In this document: one piece after another, positions 10,016-17,855 of the stretch
Position numbering within the stretch: position 1 is the first letter of the stretch
Layout: each line of letters opens with the position of its first letter
Source of the DNA: Balneolales bacterium
GTDB lineage: Bacteria > Bacteroidota > Rhodothermia > Balneolales > HLUCCA01
NCBI GenBank assembly: GCA_024711145.1
Contig: JANJTJ010000049.1
Coordinates: forward strand, 1-42,745
Reading direction: 5' to 3'
DNA: 42,745 nt
Notes under the pieces: generated by a model
Told to the model about the DNA's origin: nothing
Seen by the model: only the letters and a program-made list of their open reading frames with translations
Database searches by the model: none
Translations under genes and position numbers: made by a program

Positions 10016-10516
10016 TCAGCGCAACAGGTAAACCGATTCGGGTACCCAGTCGGCATCGAACTGCACATCCACATGTTCGGCGAACTTGGTGGGCGATTTG
10101 ATGCCGGTGAAATCGGGCTGTACCGGAAACCGGCGATGGCCCCGGTCTACCAGTACCGCCACACGCAGAATGGCGGGTACCTGAACCATGAGCAGGCGTT
10201 TGATGGCACGGACCATGGTGGTACCGCTGAAGAGCACATCGTCGGCCACGATCACATACTCGTCGGGGCCGGGTGCTTCGGGTGGGGGAGCCGACTCGTC
10301 GCGCACGGCCAGCCGACGCGCGGGGCCCGGGTCTACCCCGATGGTGCGCAGCGCGGCGGCCAAGGCCTGGGCGGTGGCGAAGCCGCGGTCGTCGATGCCG
10401 TAGATCCGCATGGGGCCGGCATCGCGTTGGTCTTCGCGGATCTGGTGGGCCATGCGGAGCAGGGTGCGTTCCACCCGTTCCCGATGGAACAGTTCGATCC
10501 GTTCACGACCGCTCAC
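10016..10516 (-). CDS. PyrR-like phosphoribosyltransferase
   Basis: PRPP loop 'YVIVADDVLFSGTTMVRAIKRL', 'LRVAVLVDRGHRRFPVQPDFTGIKSPT'; GTG start overlapping the upstream gene's TGA. Confidence 0.85.
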   Translation of the reverse strand: MSGRERIELFHRERVERTLLRMAHQIREDQRDAGPMRIYGIDDRGFATAQALAAALRTIGVDPGPARRLAVRDESAPPPEAPGPDEYVIVADDVLFSGTTMVRAIKRLLMVQVPAILRVAVLVDRGHRRFPVQPDFTGIKSPTKFAEHVDVQFDADWVPESVYLLR

Positions 10517-10938
10517 TGGAACATCGACTTGATGCTGCCCCAGGTGCGGCGGATGGCCGTGGACGTGTAATTGACGGTTACCGGGCCGCGGATTTCGGTC
10601 GAACCGTTCGATTGGATCACCACGAGGCGGTAATACACGGCGCGGGTCTCATCCTGCTTGTACACGCTGCGGTCTTCGAACCGGAATTCCACGCCGTTGG
10701 GGCCGTTCCGGCCATCGGCCACGATCGGATTCCAGACGGTGACGAATTGGGTGGCATCGCCCAGGCTGCGTTCGAGCCGGAACGCGGCGGCGGCATCAGC
10801 GGAAGACAGGTTCCACATCACCTCCACGATATTCCGGTCCTCGGGCTTCAGGCGGGCCTGGAAGCCGGTCACGGAAGCGCTCTGGAAAGCGGTGGCCAGC
10901 AAGATCAGGGCCAGGATGGGGAACTGCGAACGTCTCAT
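10513..10938 (-). CDS. Small secreted protein, single FN3-like domain
   Basis: Signal peptide 'MRRSQFPILALILLATAFQSASVTG' then FN3-like 'NIVEVMWNLSSADAAAAFRLERSLGD'; longer ORF start (11589) rejected. Confidence 0.6.
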   Translation of the reverse strand: MRRSQFPILALILLATAFQSASVTGFQARLKPEDRNIVEVMWNLSSADAAAAFRLERSLGDATQFVTVWNPIVADGRNGPNGVEFRFEDRSVYKQDETRAVYYRLVVIQSNGSTEIRGPVTVNYTSTAIRRTWGSIKSMFQ

Positions 10939-11096
10939 ACACGGATGATAGCGGATTGGTAAGCTACAATGCCTCCGCATGAAATGGTAGTCTTTTGATT
11001 TTATTCCGATTCCGGAACGAAGTTCCTTGCAAAGGGTTGATACGGATGACGTTATTCCGACCGTTGACCCATCAACCAACCCATCAGTAGAACCCC

Positions 11097-11357
11097 ATGT
11101 CCACGAAAGCGTCCACCCTGCTGGCCGTAGCCGCCGGAGCCTTTTTGGGAGGCTTGGCCGCCGGTCTGTTGTTGTCCCCGCGAACCGGGCGCGAAAACCG
11201 GGATTACCTGCGCAAGAAATCGCAGGAATGGTCCCAGCGCGCCGGCAAGAAAGGTCGGGAAATGAAAACGAAGATCCGGGATACGGTACCGGATCTGTAT
11301 GAAGCCACCGCCCAGTTCGGCCTCGAGGAAGAAGATCTGAAAGGATCCAGGTTGTGA
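11097..11357 (+). CDS. YtxH domain-containing protein
   Basis: 'AAGAFLGGLAAGLLLSPRTGRENRDYLRKKSQEW'. Confidence 0.85.
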   Translation: MSTKASTLLAVAAGAFLGGLAAGLLLSPRTGRENRDYLRKKSQEWSQRAGKKGREMKTKIRDTVPDLYEATAQFGLEEEDLKGSRL

Positions 11358-12448
11358 AAGAGGCGGTCTTCCACCGTGTGTGGGAAGACCGCCATTTCAG
11401 GACCCTCGATTGGCGCACCACCGACGGCACCCCCGTCCGCTTGGTCGAACCTGGTGTGCGGAACCCCGGAGCCGGGCCCGATTTCCGCTTCGCTGTTGTG
11501 GAAATCGGCGGATTGCGTTGGTGTGGGGATGTGGAATTGCATGTGACCTGTGCCGATTGGTACCGGCACGGGCACCATACCGACCCCATCTACAACCGTG
11601 CCTTGTTGCACGTGGTGTGGGAAGAGCACGACGCCGGGCCCGTGCTTCGGGCCGACGGTACCGCGTGTCCCACGGTGGTGGCGGGCGGTGCGGTGCGTGC
11701 GGGGGCGCTGACGCACTGGAAGCGGGCCGGGCGTTGGAACCGGCCGGCCTGCCACGGCATGTTGGCCGATGTGCCGGAAGCCGTGGTGATGGCACAGCTG
11801 GAGGCGGCCTCGGCGGAGTATTTTGACCGGAAATGCGGGGATGTGGCCGCATTCTGGACGGGAGGGCCCGATGAAGACGAAGCCTGGAGGCGTGCGGTAG
11901 GCATGGCCCTGTTCGATGCGTTGGGCATACCTCGGAACCGGTTGGCCATGCGGGACCTGTTCGTGCGGATCGCCCGGTGGGACTCCACGGCGCCGTGGTT
12001 CGAGGAAGCCGTGCTCAAAGAAGCCGAGCCCCTGGGCTGGGAGTACGCGGGCGCGCGGCCGGCCAGTGCGCCCCGGGTTCGGATACGGCAGGCCGCGCGC
12101 CTGTGGGCGCGGCTGCGCCCACCCGGCGCCGGGGAGGACCTGCGTGCGGGCTTCGAGCGGTGGGTGGCCGGCGCCGGGCTGGGGCCGGAGCGCCGCGGCG
12201 TGGTGTACCGGAACGTGTGGTGTGCGGGCGCGGCGCTCCGGCAGCCGGCCGCGGCCGCGCGCGCCTGGAGGGCGTCGGCCGATCCGGTACCGGAAGCCAG
12301 CGCGCGGCCGCTGCGGGCGGCGGGCTTCCCGCCCGCCGCCGAGCACCACGCCGGCACCCCGTGGATGATGCGCGGGTGGTGCGGGCCCAAACGATGCGGC
12401 CAATGCCGCATCGGCCGTCATCTGACCGATTCGGGCGACAGGGATTGA
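11354..12448 (+). CDS. DUF2851 family protein
   Basis: 'NPGAGPDFRFAVVEIGGLRWCGDVELHVTCADWYRHGHHTDPIYNRALLHVVWEEH'; overlaps ytxH stop by 4 nt. Confidence 0.85.
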   Translation: MKEAVFHRVWEDRHFRTLDWRTTDGTPVRLVEPGVRNPGAGPDFRFAVVEIGGLRWCGDVELHVTCADWYRHGHHTDPIYNRALLHVVWEEHDAGPVLRADGTACPTVVAGGAVRAGALTHWKRAGRWNRPACHGMLADVPEAVVMAQLEAASAEYFDRKCGDVAAFWTGGPDEDEAWRRAVGMALFDALGIPRNRLAMRDLFVRIARWDSTAPWFEEAVLKEAEPLGWEYAGARPASAPRVRIRQAARLWARLRPPGAGEDLRAGFERWVAGAGLGPERRGVVYRNVWCAGAALRQPAAAARAWRASADPVPEASARPLRAAGFPPAAEHHAGTPWMMRGWCGPKRCGQCRIGRHLTDSGDRD

Positions 12449-12475
12449 CTAATTGCCCTCAGACCGATATCTTTG
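12445..12475 (+). promoter_or_regulatory. Putative Bacteroidota-type promoter for tRNA-Gln
   Basis: TTG (12445-12447) and TATCTTTG (12468-12475) match TTG/TTTG-N19-20-TAnnTTTG; about 21 nt upstream of the tRNA. Confidence 0.6.
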
Positions 12476-12496
12476 GTGTCTGCCATTTGACCACAT

Positions 12497-12567
12497 TGCC
12501 CGGTCGTCTAAAGGCAGGACAGCGGGTTTTGGTCCCGTATGTGGGGGTTCGAATCCTCCCCGGGCAA
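12497..12567 (+). tRNA. tRNA-Gln (anticodon TTG)
   Basis: Acceptor TGCCCGG/CCGGGCA, anticodon loop TTTTGGT with TTG at 34-36, T-arm GGGGGTTCGAATCCTCCC. Confidence 0.95.
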
Positions 12568-12591
12568 CTCTTACGATCCAGATCACCACGG

Positions 12592-12621
12592 AAGGATGTT
12601 TCGACCGAACCATCCTTTTTT
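12592..12621 (+). terminator. Intrinsic terminator downstream of tRNA-Gln
   Basis: AAGGATG ... CATCCTT followed by TTTT, with inner TTC/GAA pairing. Confidence 0.75.
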
Positions 12622-12639
12622 ATTGCCCAGCCCGGACCG

Positions 12640-13572
12640 GTGGAACAACCCTTGGCTCTTTTCGCGGGACGCAGCAACATCGCACTGGCGAGAGCGATTG
12701 CGGAGCAGTATGGCACCACGTTGGGTGAGGTCACGATCAAGAACTTCTCCGACGGGGAGCTTTATGTGAAGTACCAGCAGAGCATCCGTGGGTCGGATGT
12801 CTTCGTGGTGCAGTCTACCCCGCCGCCGGGCGACAACCTCATGGAGCTCCTGCTCCTGATCGATGCGGCCAAGCGGGCTTCGGCCTACCGCATCACGGCC
12901 GTGATCCCCTATTTCGGATACGCGCGCCAAGACCGGAAAGACCAACCGCGGGTGTCCATCGCATCCAAGCTGATGGCCAACCTGCTCACCACGGCCGGGG
13001 CCGACCGGGTGCTCACCATGGACCTTCACGCGCCGCAGATCCAGGGCTTCTTCGACATCCCGATGGACCATCTGTATGCCAGTTCCATCTTCGTGGAGCA
13101 TCTGACCCGGGAGCCCATGGACAACCTGGTGGTCGTGGCTCCGGACGTGGGCAGTCTGAAAATGGCCCGATCCTATTCCAAACGACTGGGCGCGGGCCTG
13201 GCCTTTGTGGACAAACGCCGGCCGCAGCAGAATGTGGCCGAAGTGATGAATATCATCGGGGAGATCGAGGGCAAGAACATCCTGCTCGTAGACGACCTCA
13301 TCGATACCGCCGGCACGATCACGAACGCCGCGTCCGCTTTGCGGGAGCGCGGTGCCAAGAACATCATCGCCGCTTGCACGCACCCGATCCTGTCGGGGCC
13401 CGCGTTCCAGCGCATCGAGGATTCGCCGATCGACCTGATGCTGGTGACCGACACGGTGCCGCTGAAACGCCCATCCGCCAAGATCAAGGTCTTGAGCGTC
13501 GCCGGAATCTTCGCCGATTCGATCCGTCGCATCTATACCGACGATTCGATCAGCACGCTATTTGACGATTAA
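12640..13572 (+). CDS. prs: Ribose-phosphate pyrophosphokinase
   Basis: 'LALFAGRSNIALARAIAEQYGTTLGEVTIKNFSDGELYVKYQQSIRGSDVFVVQST', 'VVAPDVGSLKMARSYSKRLG', 'NILLVDDLIDTAGTI'; likely GTG start. Confidence 0.95.
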   Translation: MEQPLALFAGRSNIALARAIAEQYGTTLGEVTIKNFSDGELYVKYQQSIRGSDVFVVQSTPPPGDNLMELLLLIDAAKRASAYRITAVIPYFGYARQDRKDQPRVSIASKLMANLLTTAGADRVLTMDLHAPQIQGFFDIPMDHLYASSIFVEHLTREPMDNLVVVAPDVGSLKMARSYSKRLGAGLAFVDKRRPQQNVAEVMNIIGEIEGKNILLVDDLIDTAGTITNAASALRERGAKNIIAACTHPILSGPAFQRIEDSPIDLMLVTDTVPLKRPSAKIKVLSVAGIFADSIRRIYTDDSISTLFDD

Positions 13573-13591
13573 TCCCTAGTTCCCCACCGCC

Positions 13592-14218
13592 ATGGAAAAA
13601 CCCACCACCATCGAACTCACCGGCTTCGCCCGTGAGACCGGCAGCAAAGCCGCAGCCGAAGAGCGTTCCGACGCCCGCGTTCCCGCCGTCCTGTACGGCC
13701 CGTCGGTCGCTGAGAACATGCACTTCTCGATCGACCGCCTGAAATTGGAAAAGCTGTTGGCTGTCAAAAACATCCAACTCGTGAACATCACCCTGGAGAG
13801 CGGCACCGCCTTCCTGTGCCTGGTGAAAAAGGTGGACTTCCATCCGGTCAACGACCGTCCCATCCACGTGGATTTCTACGTGTTGGAGCCCAACACGCCG
13901 GTAACGCTCACGGTACCCATCAAACTGACGGGTAGCGCCCGCGGAGTGATCGAAGGCGGCCGTTTGTACCAATCGTTGCGCGAATTGTCGGTCAAGTGCC
14001 TGCCGGCGGCCATCCCGTCGTTCCTGCCCATCGACATCAGCAAGCTGCGCATCGGCCAAGTGCTCCGCGTGAAGCACCTGACGCTGGACGGCCTGGCTCC
14101 GCAGTTGTCGCCCGAGCGCACCATCGTGATGGTACGCCCGGCCAAAGGTGCTGCCAAAGTGGCGGTATCCGAAGTCGAAGACGAAGAAGAAACCGCCGGC
14201 GAAGCCGCCGAAGCCTGA
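13592..14218 (+). CDS. rplY: 50S ribosomal protein L25/CTC family
   Basis: 'RVPAVLYGPSVAENMHFSID', 'FHPVNDRPIHVDFYVLEPNTPVTLTVPIKLTGSARGV', acidic C-tail. Confidence 0.92.
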   Translation: MEKPTTIELTGFARETGSKAAAEERSDARVPAVLYGPSVAENMHFSIDRLKLEKLLAVKNIQLVNITLESGTAFLCLVKKVDFHPVNDRPIHVDFYVLEPNTPVTLTVPIKLTGSARGVIEGGRLYQSLRELSVKCLPAAIPSFLPIDISKLRIGQVLRVKHLTLDGLAPQLSPERTIVMVRPAKGAAKVAVSEVEDEEETAGEAAEA

Positions 14219-14227
14219 TCCGACGCC

Positions 14228-14785
14228 GTGGTCCTGATCGTCGGATTAGGCAATCCCGGCCCTGAATACGATGGAACCCGACACAACGTCGGGTTCCATA
14301 TTTTATATGAGGTCGCCGAAACACTGGGTGCCCGTTTCGAACGTGGCCCCGGCCCTTTCCGGGTGGCGTCGGTCTCGCACCAAGGTCGAAAAGCCGTCTT
14401 GCTCCTTCCAGACACCTACATGAATCTGAGCGGAACCGCCGTGAAAAAGGGCTTGGCCCTGTATCGCGGCAGTGTGCCCGATTGCCTGGTGGTGACAGAC
14501 GACCTGAACCTGCCCACGGGCAAGGTCCGGCTCCGGTTGACCGGCAGCTCCGGGGGGCACAACGGCCTCACCCACATCATCGAAACCCTGGGCCGCGAGG
14601 ATTTCCCCCGCCTGCGTTTCGGGGTGGGAAACGATTTTCCCAAAGGGCGCCAAGCCGATTACGTGCTTTCGCCGTTCCGTGCCGACGAACAGGAGGCCGT
14701 GGAGGCCGGTGTCCGTCGTGCGCACGATGCCATTCTCTGCTTCATCAAGGAAGGCCCCACAACGGCCATGAACCGCTACAACTGA
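14228..14785 (+). CDS. pth: Peptidyl-tRNA hydrolase
   Basis: 'VLIVGLGNPGPEYDGTRHNVGFHILYEVA', 'LLLPDTYMNLSG', 'GHNGLTHIIETLGREDFPRLRFGVG'; GTG start. Confidence 0.95.
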   Translation: MVLIVGLGNPGPEYDGTRHNVGFHILYEVAETLGARFERGPGPFRVASVSHQGRKAVLLLPDTYMNLSGTAVKKGLALYRGSVPDCLVVTDDLNLPTGKVRLRLTGSSGGHNGLTHIIETLGREDFPRLRFGVGNDFPKGRQADYVLSPFRADEQEAVEAGVRRAHDAILCFIKEGPTTAMNRYN

Positions 14786-14809
14786 CCCCTTCATCCAACC
14801 ACACCTGAC

Positions 14810-17017
14810 ATGACATCACTCATCTATCTGATTCCGGTCGCGGGTGTCCTAGCGCTGATCTACACCTACGTCAAGTCGGCGTGGATCGCCAAGCAGGATC
14901 CCGGCACTGAAAAAATGGTCAAGATCGCCGCGGCGATCTCGGAAGGCGCCATGGCGTTCCTTCGGGCCGAATACAAAGTACTGGCCATCTTCGTGGTCGT
15001 TGTGGCGGCCCTGTTGGGCTTCCAAGGCGCCAACACCGAAGGCAGCTCGTATCTGGTGGCTGTTTCCTTCATCGTAGGGGCCATGTGCTCGGGGCTGGCC
15101 GGTTACATCGGCATGAAAGTGGCTACCAAAGCCAACGTGCGCACCACGCATGCCGCCCGCACCTCCTTGGGCGACGCCTTGAATGTGGCGTTCACCGGCG
15201 GATCCGTAATGGGCTTGGCCGTTGTAGGTCTTGGCGTGCTGGGTCTGTCCATCCTGTTCATCGTGTACTCGAACATGTACGGTACCGACATGGCCAACAT
15301 GAACAAAGTGTTGACCGTGCTCACCGGCTTCTCCTTCGGAGCCAGCTCCATCGCCCTGTTCGCACGGGTAGGTGGCGGCATCTACACCAAAGCCGCCGAC
15401 GTGGGCGCCGACCTGGTGGGCAAAGTGGAAGCCGGCATACCGGAAGACCACCCCTTGAACCCGGCCACCATCGCCGACAACGTGGGCGACAACGTGGGCG
15501 ACGTGGCCGGCATGGGTGCCGACCTGTTCGAATCGTTCGTGGGTTCCATCATCGCCGCCATGGTATTGGGGGCGACCTTCATGACCTCCACCGACTACAT
15601 GGACGGCTTCAACGGCCTGGGTGCCGTGCTGCTGCCCCTGTTCCTGGCCGGGTCGGGCATCGTGATCTCCATCATCGGCACCTTCTTCGTTAAAGTGAAA
15701 GAAGGTGGCGATCCCCAGCGCGCCCTCAACCTGGGTGAGTTCGGTTCGGCCGGCATCATGCTGGTCGCCTTCTGGTTCATCATCACCGGCGTATTGCCCG
15801 AGAGCTGGACCTACGAAGACCTGCTGTACCGCAACGACGACGGCACCAACCTGATCCGCACCATGACGGCCGCCGGCGTATTCTATGCCACCATCATCGG
15901 TCTGGTGGCCGGCGTGCTCATCGGCATCATCACCGAGTATTACACGGGCTACGGCAAGAAACCCGTGCTCGACATCGCGCGCCAGTCCATCACCGGAGCG
16001 GCCACCAACATCATCGCGGGTCTTCAAGTGGGTATGATCTCCACGGCCGCCCCCATCCTGGTATTGGCCGTCGCCATCATCGGGGCCTTCCACTTCGCCG
16101 GCCTGTACGGCATCGCCATCGCCGCCGTGGGCATGTTGGCCAACACGGGCATCCAGCTGGCGGTGGACGCCTACGGACCCATCTCGGACAACGCCGGCGG
16201 CATCGCCGAAATGGCCGACCTCCCCAAAGAAGTACGTGGCCGTACCGACCGTCTGGATGCCGTAGGCAACACGACCGCCGCCATCGGCAAAGGCTTCGCC
16301 ATCGGTTCCGCCGCCCTTACGGCATTGGCCCTCTTCGGCGCCTACATGTCGGCCGCCGGAATCGGCAGCATCGACATCTCCAAAGCCAACGTGATGGCCG
16401 GCCTCTTCATCGGCGCCATGTTGGTATTCGTGTTCTCGGCCCTCTCCATGGGTGCCGTAGGTCGTGCCGCCATGGCCATGATCCAGGAAGTGCGCCGTCA
16501 GTTCGCGGAAATCCCCGCCCTGAAAGCCGCTCTGGAAGTCATGAAACGCAACGATGAAAAAGAGATGGCCGATTGGTCCAAAGCCGACCAGGACACCTTC
16601 CACGCGGCCGAAGGCACCGCCGAATACGGCAAATGCGTGGAAATCTCCACCAAAGCCGCCATCCGCGAAATGGTGGTACCGGGTCTGTTGGCCGTAGCCG
16701 CTCCCGTGGTCATCGGGTTCATGCCGGGTATGGGCAAAGAGGCCCTGGGCGGCATGCTGGCCGGTGTCACCGTAGCCGGTGTGCTCATGGCCATCTTCCA
16801 AGCCAACGCCGGCGGCGCTTGGGACAACGCCAAGAAGATGTTCGAAGCCGGTGTGGAGATCAACGGCAAGATGTACTACAAGAAGTCGGAGCCGCACAAG
16901 GCCGCCGTTGTGGGCGACACCGTGGGCGACCCGCTGAAAGACACCTCCGGGCCGTCTCTCAACATCCTGCTCAAGCTGATCTCGGTCGTAGCCCTGGTGA
17001 TCGCCACCGCGCTCTGA
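14810..17017 (+). CDS. hppA: Membrane-bound ion-translocating pyrophosphatase
   Basis: '[45 protein letters not shown]', '[57 protein letters not shown]', '[26 protein letters not shown]'. Confidence 0.97.
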   Translation: MTSLIYLIPVAGVLALIYTYVKSAWIAKQDPGTEKMVKIAAAISEGAMAFLRAEYKVLAIFVVVVAALLGFQGANTEGSSYLVAVSFIVGAMCSGLAGYIGMKVATKANVRTTHAARTSLGDALNVAFTGGSVMGLAVVGLGVLGLSILFIVYSNMYGTDMANMNKVLTVLTGFSFGASSIALFARVGGGIYTKAADVGADLVGKVEAGIPEDHPLNPATIADNVGDNVGDVAGMGADLFESFVGSIIAAMVLGATFMTSTDYMDGFNGLGAVLLPLFLAGSGIVISIIGTFFVKVKEGGDPQRALNLGEFGSAGIMLVAFWFIITGVLPESWTYEDLLYRNDDGTNLIRTMTAAGVFYATIIGLVAGVLIGIITEYYTGYGKKPVLDIARQSITGAATNIIAGLQVGMISTAAPILVLAVAIIGAFHFAGLYGIAIAAVGMLANTGIQLAVDAYGPISDNAGGIAEMADLPKEVRGRTDRLDAVGNTTAAIGKGFAIGSAALTALALFGAYMSAAGIGSIDISKANVMAGLFIGAMLVFVFSALSMGAVGRAAMAMIQEVRRQFAEIPALKAALEVMKRNDEKEMADWSKADQDTFHAAEGTAEYGKCVEISTKAAIREMVVPGLLAVAAPVVIGFMPGMGKEALGGMLAGVTVAGVLMAIFQANAGGAWDNAKKMFEAGVEINGKMYYKKSEPHKAAVVGDTVGDPLKDTSGPSLNILLKLISVVALVIATAL

Positions 17018-17041
17018 CCCCCGCTTCCGAACGACGATCCA

Positions 17042-17073
17042 GAGGCCCTGCCGGAGAAATCCGGCGGGGCCTC
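17042..17073 (+). terminator. Hairpin downstream of hppA (14-bp stem, GAAA tetraloop; weak T tract)
   Basis: GAGGCCCTGCCGGA gaaa TCCGGCGGGGCCTC; one T.G wobble. Confidence 0.6.
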
Positions 17074-17086
17074 GTACTTTACGGCC

Positions 17087-17746
17087 ATGCATCTTTTCAA
17101 ACTGCTGTTCGAGCACGACATGCTCCTCGAGCAATTATCCGCTCCCGGCGATGTCCACAAACCGGCCAAAGAATCCTCCCTGGAGGATTTCATGAAGCCG
17201 GTTCCCACTTACTCGCGGTTCTACCTGACGGCCACCCGCCTCGGAGACGACCCCAAGTTCGGCCTGAACGTGCTGCCCGACTTCAGGCAGTTGGTCTATG
17301 ACCTTCAGATCGCCTTGGATGCCAAATACTGGCTCCGGAGCGATGGCAAAAGCGAGCGGGACCTATGGACCCTGCTGGAGACCGCCACCACCGACCAAGC
17401 CCTGGTGGGGGTCATGAACGACGGGTTCGTGTGCCCCTTGCCGGGATTGACCAACCGCCAGGGCCTGCGCGAACAGATGGCCGAATTGTTGGAGAACCTG
17501 GATGCCGGCCATGTGGCCCTGTTTCTGGAGAAAGCGCATCATGGTGTCGATTTCCACCTGTTCAGCAAAAAGAACCGGTATCCGGAGCTGTTTCACGCCT
17601 TCAAGCCGCACATCAGGCCCGATTGGCGGTTTTTCAGCATCAACGGCAAGCGGGCCCGAAGCGAGCGGTTGTTCCAATTCGAGACCTGGACCCTGGACAG
17701 GCCGCCCCACGGATTCGAAGAAGTATTCCGCGATACCCGGCTTTGA
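17087..17746 (+). CDS. Hypothetical protein, 219 aa
   Basis: Complete ORF between hppA and the TonB receptor with a TACTTTAC box 4 nt before ATG; no family recognised. Confidence 0.65.
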   Translation: MHLFKLLFEHDMLLEQLSAPGDVHKPAKESSLEDFMKPVPTYSRFYLTATRLGDDPKFGLNVLPDFRQLVYDLQIALDAKYWLRSDGKSERDLWTLLETATTDQALVGVMNDGFVCPLPGLTNRQGLREQMAELLENLDAGHVALFLEKAHHGVDFHLFSKKNRYPELFHAFKPHIRPDWRFFSINGKRARSERLFQFETWTLDRPPHGFEEVFRDTRL

Positions 17747-17769
17747 AGAACTGACCGGTCATAAATCCT

Positions 17770-17800
17770 TTTGACAACCCCTCCGGTTGGCGTAATTTCG
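17770..17800 (+). promoter_or_regulatory. Bacteroidota-type promoter of the TonB-dependent receptor gene
   Basis: TTTG (17770-17773) - exactly 19 nt - TAATTTCG (17793-17800), close to TTTG-N19-TAnnTTTG. Confidence 0.72.
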
Positions 17801-17855
17801 GTATGAAAGGGCTTCCACAGAGCCCTTTTCCATATCCACGAACCAAGGTTGTACC

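Noticed and set aside
10939-11589. Long N-terminal extension of the minus-strand FN3-like gene
   Set aside because: Extension overlaps ytxH and DUF2851; a convincing signal peptide begins at 10938.
11977-12639. N-terminal extension of prs through the tRNA-Gln gene
   Set aside because: Extension is antisense/out-of-frame DUF2851 and tRNA sequence; conserved Prs homology begins at about 12640.
14849-17134. 761-aa minus-strand ORF opposite hppA
   Set aside because: His/Gly/Asp-rich low-complexity antisense of a highly conserved gene.
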